Shown in pieces: positions 25,096-34,773 of a DNA stretch of 64,000 bases. The notes under the pieces are model-generated. The model was not told the DNA's origin and did not search any database. It saw only the letters and a program-made list of their open reading frames with translations. Source of the DNA: QHXW01 sp963847515 (GTDB taxonomy: Bacteria > Acidobacteriota > Terriglobia > Bryobacterales > Bryobacteraceae). The stretch spans positions 372,001 to 436,000 of the forward strand of contig CAWKAA010000007.1 of the NCBI GenBank assembly GCA_963847515.1, in the 5' to 3' direction. Within the stretch, counting starts at the first letter, position 1, and the number at the start of each line of letters is the position of its first letter. A program made the translations under genes and the position numbers.

Positions 25096-26015
25096 GTGCT
25101 CACTATAAGAAACGTGTTCGCTTTACTGGTTGTCTGCTTTGTTGCCCGCCCGGCGCGCGCGCAGGAGCAAGCGACCGGATCGGGTGTGCCGGTACGCATC
25201 ATTGTGACCGTGGAAGGGCGGAAGGACGCTCCCCCAACCTCACTCGAGATGATGTCCTGGTTTATGTGGATAACCAGCGAATGCGGGTCACCGACTGGAC
25301 GCCAGTTCAGAACGATCGAATCGGCCTGCAACTTTGGATTCTCATTGACGATGGCACGGATTCGGCACTGGGTACACAATTGGAGGATCTCCGCAGATTC
25401 GTGTTTGAGTAACCGCCCACCACGCAAGTCGGTATCGGATACTTGCGCAACGGGACGGTGCAGGCGGAACAGAAGCCTACCGAAGACCACGCTCTGGCAG
25501 CAAAAGCGATCCGGCTTCCTCTCAGCCAGCCCGGGATCTCCGCCAGCCCGTACCTGGCTCTCATCGACCTCATTCAGAAATGGCCGACCGCCGACCAAGC
25601 TCGGGAAGTACTGATGATCACAAGCGGCATCGATCCTGACTACGGACCCGGTCCCTCGAACCCATACCTCGACCGTGCCATCAATGCGGCCCTGCGGGAG
25701 GGCGTGGTCGTACATTCCATCTACTTCAGCAGTGCCGGACATTTCGGCCACAGCCTCTGGCAGATCAATTGGGGGCAAAACTACCTTTCGCAGCTTGCCG
25801 AAGAAACGGGAGGTGAATTTTTTTGGCTGGGGACTTCCAACCCGGTGTCCTTCGCTCCCTATTTGAACGAGCTGAACCAGCATTTTCGTGGCCAGCACGT
25901 TCTCACGTTCTTGGCTCAAGGGAACCCAGGCTATAGGCGGGTAAAACTCAAGACCGAAGTTCCGCACGTTACGTTGGTGGGGCCTTCGAAGATTTACGTG
26001 CCCGGCGGCAAGTAG
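25096..26015 (+). pseudogene. VWFA-related secreted protein, Acidobacteria type, frameshifted
   Basis: A signal peptide (VFALLVVCFVARPARAQ) leads into the VWFA-related fold: VRIIVTVEGRKDAP, then DDVLVYVDNQRMRV, LQLWILIDDGTD, VGIGYLRNGTVQ, EVLMITSGIDPDYG and GVVVHSIYFSS. Two lesions break it: a likely one-base deletion in the C run near 25230, and a TAA at 25410-25412 where the family pattern (FVFE-x-PPTTQVGIGY) would expect Gln. These proteins are abundant in Acidobacteria. It starts 234 bp after the TIR operon but on its own signal, so I do not count it as part of that system. Confidence 0.75.
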
Positions 26016-26092
26016 GTGGGTCTTTGGGGGCTGTTGGTCTCGCCGACCGAAATCCGGAACTCACCGATTTACGCAGGCTGCGCAACCCGAAA

Positions 26093-26655
26093 CTAGCTGA
26101 CCATGTCGTCCTTCTCGCCCGACTCGGCTGAGGCCGCGAGTTGGCCGGTATCGTTGCGCCACAGCAGGACTTTGCCCCCGCTGTCGCCGCCCGCAGTGAA
26201 CATGCCATCAGCGCTTATGGCGACTCCTTCCACGCCACCCTCCGCACCATGCAAAATACGGCGGAGATGGGGATGGTCTTCCATGGCCTGTAACAGCGCG
26301 CTTTCCGCTTCAATCGTCGGATCGAGACGATAAGAGTAACTTGCTAACAGCAAGGCCAAATCGAGCTCCTTTGGTTCACGTTCCACCGATTCAAAAGCGA
26401 GCAATCGCGACTGCGCTGTCTTCCGCCTGGCCTCCGCCGAACGGTAGAAGAGGAATGTAGCTAAGGCCAGCACGATCGTAATGAGAAGCGCAGTTGAGAC
26501 AAAGGCCAGGCGCTGACGGTTACGCAGCGTCTCGACTCGCTGGCTCTCGACGATGAACTGGGTGTGCAGATCGAGCGGATCGCCTTCGCCTTGAGTGCCG
26601 GCAGCAAGCCAGCGTTGCGCTTCCGCCAATTCGGCCCCCCGAAGGAGCGTGCTTT
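26093..26655 (-). pseudogene. TIR/WD40-type STAND-like protein fragment with a TM segment
   Basis: About 185 residues. After LLRGAELAEAQRWLA comes a linker, one transmembrane helix (AFVSTALLITIVLALATFLFY), the coupling helix (ELDLALLLASYSYRLDPTIEAESALLQAM) and the first WD40 repeat (GVEGVAISADG...GKVLLW). This is the middle of proteins that begin with a TIR or caspase-like domain and end in many WD40 repeats. The 5' end is cut exactly at the IS6 terminal repeat (26656), and the 3' end stops after one repeat. A second dead TIR-class gene next to the operon. Confidence 0.6.
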
Positions 26656-27482
26656 GGCTCTGGTGCAAACGCGAGGGTGGCGGGCGATGATGAAGAGATG
26701 CAACGGTTCGTCCCGATCGAAGATCTGTTCAAAGGACGGCACTTCGACCAACAGATCATCGTTTTGTGCGTGAGCTGGTACACGAGCTTCAAACTGAGCT
26801 TGCGGGATCTGGTGGTCATGATGGCAGACCGCGGCATTTCCTTGACGCATACTACGATTCTCCGGTGGGTCCAGCGCTACCTGCCGGAGTTCGAGAAGCG
26901 TTGGCGGCGCTACGCTCGACCCGTCGGCGGATCGTGGAGGATGGACGAGACCTATATAAAGGTTCACGGACAATGGGTGTACCTGTACCGCGCCGTCGAC
27001 AAAGCGGGCCAAACAGTCGATTTCTTTCTGAGCCGGAACCGGGACGTGAACGCCGCCAAATCGTTTCTGCGCAGCGCGATGAAGAACACTCGCGTGCCCA
27101 CGAAGATCACGTTGGACGCCTATGCGGCCTCGCACCGGGCGGTGCGAGAGATGAAGGAAGACGGCGAACTTCCAGGTCGCGTCAAGGTTCGATCCAGCCA
27201 GTACTTGAACAATCTGGTGGAGCAGGACCATCGGAGAGTGAAGCAACGAATCCGGCCGATGCTGGGATTCAAGCGATTCGACAACGCGGTCGTAACGATC
27301 TCCGGAATCGAGCTAGCAGAGAAGATCAAGAAGGGGCAGTTCAAGACGGGCAAGCTCGGCGGGGGCGATGCGACGATGACGGAACTGTGGAACGCGGCAC
27401 TCGCAGCTTGAGCCCAATTCGCAATCACTTACAAGGCGGAGCTTAACTGATCTCTCCGTCGGCTTGAGCTTGCACCAGAGCC
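26656..27482 (+). mobile_element. IS6-family element, complete
   Basis: 827 bp with matching 13-bp ends: GGCTCTGGTGCAA at 26656 and its complement at 27470-27482. The flanking 8-mers (CGTGCTTT and GCCATTTG) are not direct repeats, so this copy lacks a target duplication. That suggests IS6-mediated deletion or cointegrate resolution at this spot, in line with the gene cut on its left. Confidence 0.8.
26677..27411 (+). CDS. IS6-family transposase
   Basis: 244 residues from GTG 26677. The family pattern is clear: FKGRHFDQQIIVLCVSWY, an HTH around ISLTHTTILRWVQRY, and the DDE triad RMDETYIKVHG, TLDAYAASHRA and NNLVEQDHRRVK. IS6 transposases (IS26/IS240 relatives) act by replicative cointegrate formation. 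All catalytic residues present; likely active. Confidence 0.85.
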   Translation: MAGDDEEMQRFVPIEDLFKGRHFDQQIIVLCVSWYTSFKLSLRDLVVMMADRGISLTHTTILRWVQRYLPEFEKRWRRYARPVGGSWRMDETYIKVHGQWVYLYRAVDKAGQTVDFFLSRNRDVNAAKSFLRSAMKNTRVPTKITLDAYAASHRAVREMKEDGELPGRVKVRSSQYLNNLVEQDHRRVKQRIRPMLGFKRFDNAVVTISGIELAEKIKKGQFKTGKLGGGDATMTELWNAALAA

Positions 27483-28132
27483 GCCATTTGCGCCTTCTTC
27501 GCCGCCATGATTCCCGCGAGCCGCGCAGCATCCATTTCGCCCATGAACGCGTTGAGGATCGAGTAACGCGAAGCGATTGTCAAAACCTTTACTCGCCGCA
27601 CCCTCTCCGTCCAGAAACGGGGTTCTCGCAACTTGGCAGCGGAACCTCCGGTGCTCATGTCAACTGACTAGATCCGGTCTCGTTCTTTTGGACCTTGAAT
27701 TCAGGCGTCGGATGCTGAGCACTCCGGGTGGCTCGAGCGGCTACAATCAGGAACGTGGATCCCCCAAGAACAGCGCCAGGATGAAGAAACAATGGCAGTA
27801 TTACAGCACCAAGCTCTGATGCAGACTTCCCCTCGACGGGTATTGAAGTCTAATCGCAATTGCTGGCGAGCCCTACCATCCACCTAACCGATTTGCGAAT
27901 TATATGGGGATTTATCGCTAGTAATCGGAATTTGCTGTCTACTGCGTCGGTGGCAGGAAGAATCCCGTGTGGGCTGCTCGCGCTTTGAATCTAAACTGCA
28001 CTGCCAGTTGAACCCCGTCGTACGAAAGAGTATTCTTCAATCACCTGAGATCGCCATGGTCAGTAAGGTTCTGGCGCAGTATCAGATCTCATCATGTTCT
28101 GGGCGACTGAGTTTGTGCTGAAGCGCTCAGGC
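27483..28132. other. Mixed non-coding or decayed DNA right of IS6
   Basis: 650 bp. A minus-strand frame (27443-27658) reads into the IS end and contains ILNAFMGEMDAARLAGIMAA, which I could not place. No other convincing gene, repeat or RNA. The region lies between the IS6 end and a beta-propeller tail fragment. Confidence 0.3.
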
Positions 28133-28394
28133 TACGGCGCTTCCCAATCGAGCGCGTAGATCTCCTGGCTGCCGATGTCGCGCAGCATAAGTGGGGAGTC
28201 ATTTGGATCCAGGCCCGTCCATGGACCAAAGCCGATACTGGCGCGCTGGATGTCTCTGAGGCTTGTCAACCGTTCCAACCGTCGGTCAGAAATCCGCAGC
28301 CGATAGAAAGCTGGGTCTTTGCCAACGAAATTGTCAAAGTAAATGTACTTCCCATCTCGCGACCAGCTTGGGTAACCCGGCCGAATGTTCTGGT
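28133..28394 (-). pseudogene. C-terminal fragment of a PD40/TolB-like beta-propeller protein
   Basis: About 85 residues ending in TAG at 28133. The frame reads IRPGYPSWSRDGKYIYFDNF, then DPAFYRLRISDRRLERLTSL and a final RDIGSQEIYALDWEAP. This is the last blade of WD40-like PD40 propellers, which in Acidobacteria often sit behind a winged-helix regulator. The 5' part is missing; upstream it abuts the duplicated gene end at 28397 without a start codon. Confidence 0.6.
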
Positions 28395-28396
28395 CC

Positions 28397-28530
28397 TGTG
28401 GCGGGAGAACCGGTTATCTCCCGCAGCGCAGATATAGCGCGATCGATGGCAGACTGCTGCTTTTCAAGTTGAGAAATGACATTCTCGACGTCGTTCACTC
28501 AGTCTCCTTGTTTATCAAGAGAATCGACAC
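28397..28530 (-). repeat. Duplicated 5' end of the gene at 11026
   Basis: About 130 bp on the minus strand nearly identical (roughly 95%) to 10996-11127: the leader with TGTCGATTCTCTTGA, the AAGGAG ribosome-binding site, the GTG start (28498) and the first ~33 codons (NDVENVISQLEKQQSAIDRA...). It then breaks off at CCCGCCACAGG and changes into the propeller fragment. It shows recombination joined two unrelated genes here, possibly during IS activity. Confidence 0.75.
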
Positions 28531-29083
28531 TGTGCCTAAAAAAAAACCAAAAGTACGAGCGAGGCAAAAACATGTGAGTCGGCTCGTCTAGTGAGAGGAC
28601 TCGTCAAGGTGCCGAGTGGTACATAGATCGCGGCGTCGGCGGACTACCACGAGAAGCTGCGGATCTTCTGCAGGCACTCGATCGGGTGCTGGCGTCTGAC
28701 CGGATGCGCGTTAGGCGGCACGGCGTTCGTAGTGATGATGCAGACCGCCCACTTCACGAAGTTCCATCACAGCACCCTCTGCTGGAGGCTGTATTCTTCG
28801 GGACTGCGGTGCGTCTTTGTCGAGCGCCAAGTGAGTTCTCCACCTATGGTAATAAGCGCAGTACGCCGTGAGTGTCCGATGCAGAGAGCCTTCGCCGAAT
28901 ACTATGACATGATCCAGGCACTCGCGGCGAATGGACCCGATGAGCCGTTCGATGTAGGCCCTTTGCCACGGAGCTCGCGGCGCCGATAACACTTGTTTGA
29001 TACCCAATGCCTTCACCTGGTCGACGAAGTCCTTGCCGAAAATCTGGTCACGATCCCGCAGCAGATAACGAGGCGCACTGTCC
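28531..29083 (-). mobile_element. Truncated copy of the rve-type IS found at 62.2-63.5 kb
   Basis: Starts with a degenerate terminal repeat at 28531 (TGTGCCTAAAAAAA versus TGTCCCTACAAAAA at 62202) and continues with about 90% identity to 62250-62745. It encodes the last ~123 residues of the transposase (RYLLRDRDQIFGKDF, YIERLIGSIRRECL, GLHHHYERRAA). The 5' half is replaced at 29083 by a group II intron. Confidence 0.75.
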
Positions 29084-30350
29084 GAGCGCCGGGATAAACC
29101 GGCATGTAGTAGGGAATGAAAGAGTCCTACAGGAAAGGAGTAGCGAACCACCTGGCCTCGAGTCTTGCGGCTCCCATCGCGAGGTGTGAGCCGAAGCGTA
29201 GACAGAGGTATCAGCGGGCTGGGTATTGAGCTTCGAGAACGCAACTGGGACGCCGACCCTGTGGACAGAAGGGGAAGGCCACACGCGAACGGACGAAAAC
29301 GCGAGTTCGATAGCGGTCCCACGTAGTCGCAGACCCCATGCACGCTGAGAAACAACATGCACGAGAACCGGGAGACCTCATTGCTGACCGCCGCTTTCAA
29401 CGGGCAGTCCGGCCGGAAAAGGCTTAGGCCGTAATACCGGCATGAACGGCGATGAGGAGTCGGATCGCATCGAAGTACCAATGAAGTCACCGAACAAAGC
29501 AACGGAGCAACAGGCCCAAGCCGCGGAGGGGATGGAGGGAAGGGTGCGAACCAAGGAGAACACCAGTCAGGTACACACGCCACCGGCACAGGACGGGCGC
29601 GGCGTGTCCCAGGGCCTGAAGGGTGTGCGTCAAGCAGCTAGGGAAAGGAAGAAAGAGCAGTTCACCACTTTGCTGCACCACGTAACTCAGGATCTGCTCC
29701 GAGCCAGCTTTCAAGCCTTACAGCGGAAGGCTGCGCCGGGAGTGGACGGGGTAACGTGGCGGCAGTATGAAGAAGGTCTGGAGGATCGGCTGGCCGATTT
29801 GAAAGACCGGATTCATCGGGGAGCGTATCGGGCACAGCCCTCAAGGCGGATCTACATACCGAAGGCGGACGGGCGACAACGCTCGATCGGCATTGCGGCG
29901 CTGGAGGACAAGATTGTTCAACAGGCAGTGGTGTCGGTTCTCAATCAGATATACGAGGTCGATTTTCGGGGATTCAGCTACGGGTTCCGGCCCGGGCGGT
30001 GCGTGCCCTTGAAAACCAAGGATCTGATCGAGCAACTAAACCCAGTTTTGCGGGGGTGGGGTCACTATTACAAACGTGCTCACGTCCGAACACTCTTCAA
30101 CAAACTCGACAATTGGATCGAACGGCGCATTTGGTCGCATCGGTACAAATGCTGGCGCAACTGCGGCTGGAGACAGCTTCCGAAGCGCAAGATGTATGGC
30201 GAGTATGGGCTGGTCCAACTGGTGAAACTGATTCCTTCCATTGCCGCGCAGAAGAGAGCGCCTTCGTGAAAGCGTGGCGCGGGAAAACCGCACACCACGT
30301 TTGAGCGGCGGACGGTGGCCAGCGCCAGGACAACCCGGTGCGCCACCTCC
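29084..30350 (+). mobile_element. Group II intron, internally deleted
   Basis: The left boundary is set by loss of IS identity at 29083; the intron then begins GAGCGCCGGGATAAACC, close to the GTGYG consensus. The ORF lies at 29442-30269. A domain V-like hairpin follows at about 30270-30304: GCGTGG and CACCAC arms flank GCGGGAAAACCGC. The right border is near 30350, where IS110 coding sequence begins. The expected downstream exon (the rest of the IS) is absent, so the locus has been rearranged after insertion. Confidence 0.65.
29442..30269 (+). pseudogene. ltrA: Group II intron reverse transcriptase/maturase with internal deletion
   Basis: 275 codons in one frame, well under the usual 400-600. 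RT0-RT2 are present (ALQRKAAPGVDGVTW, RIYIPKADGRQRSIGI, EDKIVQQAVVSVL, FRGFSYGFRPGR). The frame then jumps directly to the maturase end: LNPVLRGWGHYYKRAHV, NKLDNWIERRIW, CWRNCGW. The middle palm with the YADD catalytic motif is gone. The protein cannot copy RNA; an in-frame deletion of about 150-200 codons is the simplest reading. Confidence 0.75.
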
Positions 30351-30351
30351 G

Positions 30352-31540
30352 ACCCGGCGGATCCCGCTGTACGACGTCCTGGAAGAAGAAGGTTTCGAGG
30401 TGTATTTAGTCAATGCCCGGGATACCAAGAACCTGCCAGGGCGCAAGAGCGACGTGCAAGAGAGCCAGTGGTTGTTGAAGCTGCATACTCACGGACTGTT
30501 GCGGAATTCGTTCCGTCCGGTCTCGGAGATCCGAGTGTTGCGGACGTATTGGCGGCAGCGTGGCGACCATGTCCACACCGCAAGCGAGTGCGTGCAGCGC
30601 ATGCAAAAGGCACTGACGCAGATGAACCTGCAGTTGGCCAACGTGATCAGTGACATCATGGGATGGACGGGACAGAAGATCCTGCGCGCCATTCTAGCCG
30701 GAGAACGGGACGCCGAAAAGCTGGCGGAGATGCGGAATTGGCGCATACAGGCCTCCCAAGAGGAGATCGTTGCCAGCCTCACCGGGAACTGGCGGCCGGA
30801 ACTGCTGTTTACCTTGAAGCAGGAGATGGAGCGCTACGACTTCTGCCAGCGCCAGATCGCGGAGTGCGACCACGAGATTAAGCAGCATCTCGATACCTTG
30901 CCAGCGCGGCATAGAGAGACAGATCCCGCGGTTCAGCCGGTAGCGCCGCCCAAAACAAACACGAAGGTCCAAGGGAATTCGCCTCAGTTCGCGTTAGATA
31001 AAGAATTGCAGCGGATCACAGGTGTTGATTTTACGCGCATTGATGGAATCAACGTGATGACGGCGCAAACGATCCTCAGCGAAGTGGGGCTGGACATGAG
31101 CCGCTGGAAAACAGAGGCTCACTTTGCGTCCTGGTTAGGATTATGCCCTCACAATGCTAGCAGCGGCGGCAAGGTGCTGCGCCGCGGAACGCGGAAGGTG
31201 GTGAATCGAGCAGCGACGGCCTTCCGTATTGCAGGTTCCACGCTGCGGCGTAGCAACAGCTACTTGGGCGCGCAGTTCCGCAGATTCCGCAGTAAACTGG
31301 GAGCACCCAAGGCGATCACGGCCATGGCCCACAAGTTGGCTGTGCTGTTCTACCGTATGCTGCGCTTCGGACAAGAATACGTCGACCGGGGTCGGCACTT
31401 TTACGAAGAGAAGTACCGCCAACAGCAGATCTCCTTGCTCAACAGAAAGGCCACCCAACTCGGCTTCTCAGTTATTCCCGCCACCAATCGTCCGGCGTCA
31501 ATATGAGTAGTTTCTGGAGAGCGTTCGACGGCGAGGTGGA
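30352..31540 (+). mobile_element. IS110-type element, 5'-truncated
   Basis: The transposase frame (30361-31506) starts at IPLYDVLEEEGFEVYLVNAR, so the N-terminal DEDD nuclease start (about 80-100 residues) is missing; an upstream frame to 30241 is intron-derived. The C-terminal half is intact: KELQRITGVDFTRIDGINVM, then FASWLGLCPHNASSGGKVL with the serine of the Transposase_20 domain, and RFRSKLGAPKAITAMAHKLA. The 3' end with flanking DNA to about 31540 is repeated at 11710-11835. Not expected to be active. Confidence 0.75.
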
Positions 31541-31909
31541 ATACGCAATGCGGTGTCGCGAGCTGCGCACGTTGTTTAATCGCATGAACTTCGAGGTGCG
31601 ATTCTACTTCGATTCTGACGAACGATTGAGGGAAGTAGGGCTGTCTCCGGAGGGCGGGAGACGCGGATCCCCGGTGTCACGACCTTGGCTCGAACGGCCA
31701 AAGATAATCTATTGATTGCTCTGACGGACAAATACGGCAAGCCGGACGCGAAAGCTCCGGAACGCACTGGCAAGTATTCGATCGCGTACGAGTGGGAATG
31801 GTTGTTTCCCAAGACGGGGATCACACTGCGCTACGTCGATTTTGGTGAGGGCGAAGGAGGCATCCTAAGCCTCGGGTACAGGCTCCGTAAAGATGGAAGC
31901 ACGCCTTGA
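31541..31909 (+). pseudogene. Frameshifted fragment of an unrecognised protein
   Basis: Directly after the IS110 end, one frame reads VEYAMRCRELRTLFNRMNFE and FYFDSDERLREVGLSPEG. Then the neighbouring frame continues RTAKDNLLIALTDKYGKPDA, YSIAYEWEWLFPKTGITLRY and stops at 31909. The two halves look like one gene split by a frameshift near 31650, with its 5' end lost to the IS. Function not recognised. Confidence 0.4.
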
Positions 31910-31998
31910 ACTTCCCCAGCCCTTCGGAGATCGATCCACTGTTGCAAATATTTGCGCAAGCTATTCGGGAAGAACGCTCTAAAATGTAGAAATATTCA

Positions 31999-33229
31999 AT
32001 GGTTGGCGTTAGAGACAATCTGCAGCTCGCCGTCGATGCCATCAATGCGTATAAGCTCAGGGCGGCATTGACGGTTCTTGGCCTGACGATGGGCGTCGCC
32101 ACGCTAATGACGGTGATGACACTCGTGCAAGGGGCGAATCTCTATGTCGAGCAGAAGATCGCCAATCTCGGGACGAACGTGTTCCGGCTCGCCAAAACCC
32201 CGTTCGCGGTTGTGGATTTCACGGTCGTCGTGAAGTCGCTCAAGAACAAGAACATCGATGTCGCAGATTACCGAGCCGTAGCCGAGCTGTGCAAAGCGTG
32301 CGAGAAAGTGGGCGCATCCGCAAGCGGTACACTTTCGTTGCAGTATCGGAACAAACAGACCGACGACACATCGATCATCGGGTACACACCCAACATGGTG
32401 GATATCGACACGCGCACGCTGGACCTCGGGCGTTACTTCACTCCGGGCGAAGACAGACATGCGGCGTATGTCTGCGCGATCGGCGCCTCGCTGGTCGATC
32501 AGTTCTTTCCCAATGAAAATCCGATTGGCCGTACCATTCGCACCGGGAGCCTGGAATTCACGGTCATCGGCACTTTTCAGAAGCTAGGTTCGGTGCTGGG
32601 CCAGGACCAGGACAACTTCGTAATTATTCCGCTTATCGACGTACCTGAAGGTGCGCGGCGCACGGTCCAGCCTGACGCTCGAAATCAAAGCCTCGGGCGG
32701 GGAGAGGAATTTCAATGCCGCGCAGGACGAGGCGCGCGTTATCATGCGATCGCGTCGTCACGACCCGCCCGGCAAGGAAGATAGTTTTTTTATCGGCACG
32801 TCGCAGAGTTATATCGCACTGTGGCAAAGCATCAGTGGTTCGTTTTTCGCGGTATTCGTGATGGTGAGTTCGATCTCGGCGGTGGTAGGCGGGATTGTCA
32901 TCATGAACGTGATGCTGGTCAGCGTAACCCAGCGCACGCGCGAGATCGGCCTACGCCGCGCGATGGGTGCGACCAAGTCCGATATCCTGCGCCAGTTTCT
33001 CGGTGAAAGCCTGCTGCAATGCCTGATAGGAGGGGCGATCGGCGTCGCGATCGGGTTTGGATGCGCCCTCGCGTTGCGGATTTTGACCTCGTTTCCGGCT
33101 TCGGTGAAGACCTGGGTTGCGCTGCTTGGCCTCGTCATTAGTTCGACGATTGGGCTGTTTTTCGGGATCTATCCGGCGCGGAAAGCGGCCGGTCTCGATC
33201 CTGTGACGGCGTTGAGAACGGAGACGTGA
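31999..33229 (+). pseudogene. MacB/FtsX-type ABC transporter permease, one frameshift
   Basis: Two overlapping frames form one protein of about 410 residues. Part 1 (from ATG 31999) has the first helix and periplasmic MacB-PCD domain (KLRAALTVLGLTMGVATLM, VVDFTVVV...IDVADY). Part 2 has the C-terminal FtsX core (AVVGGIVIMNVMLVSVTQRT, EIGLRRAMGATKSDI, GLFFGIYPARKAAGLDPVTALR). The join needs a one-base insertion removed near 32632, where I-I-P-L should continue as S-T-Y-L-K. Its stop overlaps the next permease start. No ATPase or HlyD partner gene is nearby. Confidence 0.7.
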
Positions 33230-34485
33230 TGACGCGGCACGAGGTGCTCGAAAACCTGTCGGTCGCGCTGGATACGCTGCGCGCCCGTAAGGTGCGTTCT
33301 GGCCTGACCATCCTCGGAATCGTCATCGGAGTGACGACGGTGATCGCGGTCGCCGCGATCATCGACGGACTGAATGGCGAGATCAAGGAACGCGTGCAGC
33401 GCCTCGGGTCGAATACGCTCTTCATCACGCGTATCCCGCCGATGCAGAACACCGCCCGATTACCGGCGAAGATCCGCGTGAGGAAATATCTGGAAGAGGA
33501 GGACGCAGCCTTTATCCAGGAATCCAGTCCGGCGGTTTCGTACGCGACTGTGTTCGCCAATCGGATCAACTTCAACGATCAGACAGATGAGATTCGATAC
33601 GGCGACGCGCACGTCGAGCGTTTTTTTCTGCGCGGCGTGCAGCCAGAGTACATCAACGCGTTCCCTCTGTTCGCCGTGGCCGAAGGACGGTTCATTTCGG
33701 CTTTTGACGAGCAGCACGCGCGCAACGTGGTGATAATTGGGCGCGCCATCGCGGATTCGCTTTTCCATTCCGTTGACCCGCTGGGCAAACCGGTGCGGCT
33801 GGACGGACGGCTCTATGAAGTGGTGGGCGTCTTCGAACCGGACCAGGGGCTGTTTTCGAGTTTCGGGGTGGATCAGTTCGCCTGCATCCCGATGAGCAAT
33901 TTCAGAAAGAGTTTCCCGGAGATTCGCGAGCGCTTCATCGCGGTAGCGGGCAAGGATATGTTTTCGCTCGATACGGTGAAGGGCCAAGTGGAAGAAGCGA
34001 TGCGGCGAAAACGCCACGTGCCCCATAACGCGGAAGACGATTTTGAGATCACATCGCCCGACTTTCTGAGCTCGTTGTGGAACCAGCTTACGGGCGCGAT
34101 GGTTCTGCTCACCGGCATCATCAGCGGCGTCGGATTGCTGGTGGGCGGCATAGGCGTTATGAATGTCATGTTGATATCGGTAACCGAGCGGACGAGCGAG
34201 ATCGGGGTCCGCAAAGCCATGGGCGCCCGCAAGGCGGACATCCGGGTTCAATTTCTGCTGGAAGCGATCACGCTTTCGTGCATCGGCGGGGTGATTGGAA
34301 TATTGATTGGCGCGTTAATCGCATTCGCTGTGAGAACGGCCCTGCCCGCGATTCCTGCGTTTGTTTCGCCGTTGTGGGTCATCCTGGGTTTTACGATTTC
34401 GGTCGGAGTGGGATTGTTTTTTGGATATTATCCGGCGAACCGCGCGGCGAATCTCGACCCGATTGTTTGCCTCCGCTATGAGTGA
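33229..34485 (+). CDS. MacB/FtsX-type ABC transporter permease
   Basis: 418 residues from ATG 33229, overlapping the previous stop as TGATG. It has one N-terminal helix (GLTILGIVIGVTTVIAVAAI), a periplasmic domain of about 220 residues, and a three-helix FtsX core with GIGVMNVMLISVTERTSEIG, VRKAMGARKADI and FFGYYPANRAANLDPIVCLRYE. Normally it pairs with an ATP-binding subunit and a membrane-fusion protein to export peptides or macrolides. Here both are absent, so export function is unlikely unless supplied elsewhere. Confidence 0.75.
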   Translation: MTRHEVLENLSVALDTLRARKVRSGLTILGIVIGVTTVIAVAAIIDGLNGEIKERVQRLGSNTLFITRIPPMQNTARLPAKIRVRKYLEEEDAAFIQESSPAVSYATVFANRINFNDQTDEIRYGDAHVERFFLRGVQPEYINAFPLFAVAEGRFISAFDEQHARNVVIIGRAIADSLFHSVDPLGKPVRLDGRLYEVVGVFEPDQGLFSSFGVDQFACIPMSNFRKSFPEIRERFIAVAGKDMFSLDTVKGQVEEAMRRKRHVPHNAEDDFEITSPDFLSSLWNQLTGAMVLLTGIISGVGLLVGGIGVMNVMLISVTERTSEIGVRKAMGARKADIRVQFLLEAITLSCIGGVIGILIGALIAFAVRTALPAIPAFVSPLWVILGFTISVGVGLFFGYYPANRAANLDPIVCLRYE

Positions 34486-34773
34486 GTACAACTCGAGAAG
34501 CTCGATGGTGCCGACCAAGGATCTATTCTGCAATGATTTGGGACCTAGCTTCGGAGCGCAACGAGAGGCTGGGTCAGCACCGAATCGACACCGACAAACG
34601 CCGAAGGCTCCGGCGATGTTCAGAAACACGCACTGGTTCCACTTTCCAGTCGCCATGCCGACTTAGCTGGACCGATCGCGCCCGTATCGGTTGAACCCGA
34701 CCGCCGGCGGACAACATTGGCCCACAGGCCGAACGCCAGGTTGATCCGGACGGCTAAGATAGCAGAGACGACC

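Noticed and set aside
27443..27658. Minus-strand frame with ILNAFMGEMDAARLAGIMAA
   Set aside because: It reads into the IS6 terminal repeat, lacks a ribosome-binding site, and I could not assign it; it may be a shadow or relic of another gene.
28711..29589. Long minus-strand frame across the group II intron border
   Set aside because: Only its C-terminal 123 residues are transposase; the rest is the antisense of the intron.
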